Position numbers and translations under genes: made by a program. A stretch of DNA of 64,000 nt, taken from the NCBI RefSeq assembly GCF_004458765.1, contig NZ_SPJX01000491.1:1-64000 (forward strand). Direction: 5' to 3'. Every line of letters begins with the position of its first letter. Position 1 is the stretch's first letter. Below the pieces are notes generated by a model, which saw only the letters and a program-made list of their open reading frames with translations, did no database searches and was not told the origin of the DNA. The DNA comes from Microvirga pakistanensis (GTDB lineage Bacteria; Pseudomonadota; Alphaproteobacteria; Rhizobiales; Beijerinckiaceae). Below are positions 61,472 through 64,000 of the stretch, piece by piece.

Positions 61472-62518
61472 CTATTTCGGCAGGTTCTTGACCTCGCTGT
61501 CCCACTTGGACAGGAGGCGCTTGCGCTCCTCCGACGAGCCGTACTTCGCGAAATTGAAGTTGATCAGCTTGATGTCGGTGAGCTTCGGAGCCTGCGGCGG
61601 GATTGGCGTGCTCTTGTTGGAGGGCACCTGATAGGACTTCGCCTCGGCGCCGAGCTTCTGCGCATCCGCCGTCAGCGCCCAATCGTAGAATTTCTTGGCG
61701 CTGTCCAGGTTCTTGGCGCCCTTGATGATCGACATGGAGCCGATCTCGTAGCCGGTGCCTTCGCAGGGAGCCACGACCTTGACCGGCGCCTTGTCCACGA
61801 CCATCGTCACGATGTCGTGCATGAAGGCGATGCCGGCGGTGGTTTCGCCCTGCGCCATGGCCTTGGCGGGAGCCGCCCCCGACTTGGTGTACTGGTTGAC
61901 GTTCTTGTGCAGGGCTTTCAAGTACTCGAAGCCCTTCTCCTCGCCCATGATCTGGACGATCGTGGCGAGCAGCGTGTAGGCCGTGCCGGACGAGTTCGGA
62001 TCGGCGACCTGCACCTCGTCCTTCAGTCCGGGCTTGAGCAGGTCGGCCCAGCACTTCGGCTCCGGCACGTTGTTGGCCTTGGCCAGCTCGGTGTTGTAGC
62101 CGAAGCCCAGAGCGCCCGAATAGATGCCGACGGTGCGCTTCTTGGACTGCTCCCACTGGCGCATGGCCCAGTCCTGAAGCTCGTTCATCTTCGGCGAGGT
62201 GTATTCCTCGGTCAGGCCTTCCTCCGCGGCCTGCATGTGGGGATCGCCCGTGCCGCCCCACCAGATGTCGGCCCGCGGATTGGCCGCTTCCGCCTTGACC
62301 TGTGCGAAGATCTCGCCCGAGCTCTTGCGGGTCATGGAGACCTTGATGCCGGTGTCCCGCTCGAAGGCGCCGACCATGGCGCGGCACCATTCCTCCTGGA
62401 CGCCGCAATACATCACGAGGGCTCCTTGCGCCTGGGCCGCGCCGGCGGACAGGAAGGCGAGGGCGGTCATGGAACCCGCCAGCATCGTGGCGGCAACGAG
62501 GTTCTTCTTAAGCTTCAC
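61472..62518 (-). CDS. ABC transporter substrate-binding protein (AfuA/FbpA-like), 348 aa
   Basis: A lipid-free signal peptide (NLVAATMLAGSMTALAFLSAGAAQA, split by eye) leads to a ferric-binding-like fold: MYCGVQEEWCRAMVGAFERD, TRKSSGEIFAQVKAEAANP, ADIWWGGTGDPH. The family includes FbpA/FutA iron proteins and AfuA, shown in one pathogen to take hexose phosphates. GTG at 62518 follows GGGAGGA. It precedes the permease by 116 bp. The neighbouring phosphatase makes a sugar or inositol phosphate as cargo worth testing. Confidence 0.92.
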   Translation of the reverse strand: MKLKKNLVAATMLAGSMTALAFLSAGAAQAQGALVMYCGVQEEWCRAMVGAFERDTGIKVSMTRKSSGEIFAQVKAEAANPRADIWWGGTGDPHMQAAEEGLTEEYTSPKMNELQDWAMRQWEQSKKRTVGIYSGALGFGYNTELAKANNVPEPKCWADLLKPGLKDEVQVADPNSSGTAYTLLATIVQIMGEEKGFEYLKALHKNVNQYTKSGAAPAKAMAQGETTAGIAFMHDIVTMVVDKAPVKVVAPCEGTGYEIGSMSIIKGAKNLDSAKKFYDWALTADAQKLGAEAKSYQVPSNKSTPIPPQAPKLTDIKLINFNFAKYGSSEERKRLLSKWDSEVKNLPK

Positions 62519-62640
62519 GGTTTCCTCCCTTAGGGTTGTTGTCTTGTGTTTTTGTTGGTCGGCTAAGCTCCCCCCATTGGGACGCGCGGTCAAGTGCCCA
62601 GCCGGCGATGCCAAAATGAAACTTTGGAATAAGTGCGCCG

Positions 62641-63435
62641 TCAGGGCTCCTTGGCGATGCCGGTGGCCGCCATGAGGGCCTCCGCCAGATCCGGCGTGCA
62701 GGCCAGGACGGGGTTGCCGTTGCGCAAACCTTCCTTGGCCAGGAAGTTGTTGGTCCAGCCGCCGGCCTCTTCGATGATGAGCAGTCCCGCCAGGGCATCC
62801 CAGGAGTTGATGTGGAGCTCGCAATAGGCGTCTATCCGCCCGTCGGCCACATAGGCGAGGCCCAGCGTGCCGGATCCCGCGCGGCGCACATTCGCGCCGC
62901 TCGTCTTCAGCCGCTCGACGACACTGATATAGGGCTCGGGCGGCAGCCGGGAGGACCAGCCGGCTTCCACCGTCGCCTGGCGGATGTCCGACAGGCCGCT
63001 CACCTTTATGGGCTCGCCGTTGAGGATGGCGCCCCGTCCGCGCTGGGCTGTGTAGAGATCCGCGTGCATCACGTCGTAGATCACGCCGATTTCGACCTGG
63101 CGGTCGCGAACGAAGGCGATCGAGATGGCGAAATGCGGGATGCCGCGGGCGAAATTCGCGGTGCCGTCGATCGGGTCCACTACCCAGACATCGCGCTCGA
63201 AGGAGCCGCCGCCTTCCTCCCCGAAGAACGAGTCGCCCGGGAACAGCTCGCCCAGGCGCCGGCGGATCAATTCTTCGACCTCCGCGTCGGTCGCGGTCAG
63301 GAAATCCTGGGGACCCTTGAAGTCCGGGCGCTGGGAGCGCGGGCGCTCCAGGAAGCGCTTGCGCGCCAGCACGCCTGCCTCGCGCGCGATGGCGCAGGCG
63401 GCTGCAAATCTCATGTCCAGGCTGTAGGTCGTCAT
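62641..63435 (-). CDS. Inositol monophosphatase family protein, 264 aa
   Basis: IMPase-type metal motifs are present: FFGEEGGG (Glu), WVVDPIDGTANFARG (DPxDGT) and NSWDALAGLLIIEEAGG (WD). It removes phosphate from inositol or other small phosphate esters. The ATG at 63435 has GAGGAACG upstream. It is the first gene in the same direction as the ABC transporter, 122 bp upstream of the binding protein, which fits a phospho-sugar or phospho-inositol route; inference only. Confidence 0.94.
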   Translation of the reverse strand: MTTYSLDMRFAAACAIAREAGVLARKRFLERPRSQRPDFKGPQDFLTATDAEVEELIRRRLGELFPGDSFFGEEGGGSFERDVWVVDPIDGTANFARGIPHFAISIAFVRDRQVEIGVIYDVMHADLYTAQRGRGAILNGEPIKVSGLSDIRQATVEAGWSSRLPPEPYISVVERLKTSGANVRRAGSGTLGLAYVADGRIDAYCELHINSWDALAGLLIIEEAGGWTNNFLAKEGLRNGNPVLACTPDLAEALMAATGIAKEP

Positions 63436-63632
63436 GGCGTTCGGGCGTTCCTCAGGATCCAATCGGCGGCCGGTTTGTTGTCAGACATTCATAAGGGATC
63501 ATGAAAATACAGGAGAGCACGAAGCTCCCGACGGAAGGAGATGTTGCTGAGGCCTGTGAAAATCGATCCTTTATTAGCCGGCTCAGATCAACTACGTTAC
63601 ATGTTAACCGCTTAAAATCATACTCTCGTCGA

Positions 63633-64000
63633 ATGTCCCGGACGCCAAAAGAAGAACTCAGCCAGGTCGCAGCGCTCCCTTTCCGCATCAAGGACGGACA
63701 GATCGAGGTGCTCCTTGTCACATCCCGCGAAACCAAGCGCTGGCTGATCCCGAAGGGCTGGCCCATGAAGGGCAAGAAGCCGCACAAGGCCGCCGCCCGG
63801 GAGGCGGAGGAGGAAGCAGGCGTGAAGGGCGCCATCAAGGCGGAGCCCCTGGGCCACTACAACTACTGGAAGCGCCGCGCCGCGCATTTCGACCTCTGCC
63901 GGGTGAACGTGTACCCGCTCGAAGTCTCAAAGCAGCTCAAATCCTGGCGGGAAAAGGGGCAGCGGGAGGCGCAGTGGTTCGCGGTCGAGGAAGCAGCGCT
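63633..64000 (+). CDS. NUDIX hydrolase, N-terminal part (runs off the window)
   Basis: The Nudix box spans residues 42-64: GWPMKGKKPHKAAAREAEEE plus AGV, matching GX5EX7REUXEEXGU apart from the first Glu position (Lys-rich here). The N-terminus SRTPKEELSQVAALPFRIKDG and RWLIPKGWP are as in DIPP-type and alphaproteobacterial Nudix proteins acting on diphosphoinositol polyphosphates or dinucleotides. At least 122 codons are in the window, and the C-terminus is missing. It is divergent from the inositol monophosphatase gene, 197 bp away. Confidence 0.92.
   Translation, partial: MSRTPKEELSQVAALPFRIKDGQIEVLLVTSRETKRWLIPKGWPMKGKKPHKAAAREAEEEAGVKGAIKAEPLGHYNYWKRRAAHFDLCRVNVYPLEVSKQLKSWREKGQREAQWFAVEEAA

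Overview
The window reads as a high-GC alphaproteobacterial chromosome, most likely Hyphomicrobiales near Methylobacteriaceae (Microvirga, Methylobacterium or Bosea-like). The reasons are the class I lysyl-tRNA synthetase, direct-repeat LexA boxes of the GTTC-N7-GTTC / GAAC-N7-GAAC type, the ligase-associated DNA-damage gene set, TIGR02186 and DUF6460-like genes, and small palindromic intergenic repeats typical of the group. Genes are dense, often with ATGA, GTGA or TGATG overlaps. I saw no tRNA, rRNA, CRISPR array, transposase or integrase.

Positions 1-6930 are the unusual part: an SOS-marked DNA-processing island. It holds the start of ssb, a three-gene minus-strand operon (an unknown 205-aa protein, a helix-hairpin-helix protein, a 91-aa protein), a plus-strand operon encoding a small coiled-coil protein, a Rad50/SbcC-like ATPase whose motifs are circularly permuted, and an Mre11/SbcD-like phosphoesterase, then a TnsA-fold protein that lacks catalytic residues, and a candidate single-strand annealing protein. 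Four perfect alphaproteobacterial LexA boxes (173-187, 1783-1797, 5941-5955, 6134-6148) lie in its intergenic regions.

Positions 6984-17551 carry general genes: a GT2 glycosyltransferase with a MshEN-like N-terminus, a solute-binding protein, lysyl-tRNA synthetase, an S24-type regulator, DUF952-pyrD, a MATE exporter, an HSL-type hydrolase and a NarL/FixJ response regulator. Positions 17689-26918 hold the ligase-associated DNA-damage set (ATP-dependent ligase, beta-CASP-like exonuclease, Lhr-type helicase, PdeM), split by a methyltransferase, an SDR and a GNAT gene. The helicase contains an in-frame palindromic repeat.

Positions 26923-46473 carry a TSUP transporter/TIGR02186 pair, a large PodJ-like coiled-coil/Sel1 protein, a MerR regulator next to a fatty-acid beta-oxidation operon (acyl-CoA dehydrogenase, thiolase, enoyl-CoA hydratase/3-hydroxyacyl-CoA dehydrogenase), a small operon of DinB, thioesterase, isomerase and racemase genes, a CbrA-like transporter-fused hybrid sensor kinase, MscL and an aminotransferase.

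Positions 47683-55150 look like an amine-utilisation cluster: an RpiR regulator divergent from N-formylglutamate amidohydrolase-like, ethanolamine permease-like, glutamine synthetase-like, aldehyde dehydrogenase and iron-containing alcohol dehydrogenase genes. The set fits a gamma-glutamyl route for ethanolamine. The end of the window holds an FMN reductase/HxlR pair, a HAD phosphatase, a voltage-gated-type channel with a C-terminal zinc ribbon, an AfuABC/FbpABC-like ABC transporter downstream of an inositol-monophosphatase-family gene, and the start of a NUDIX hydrolase.
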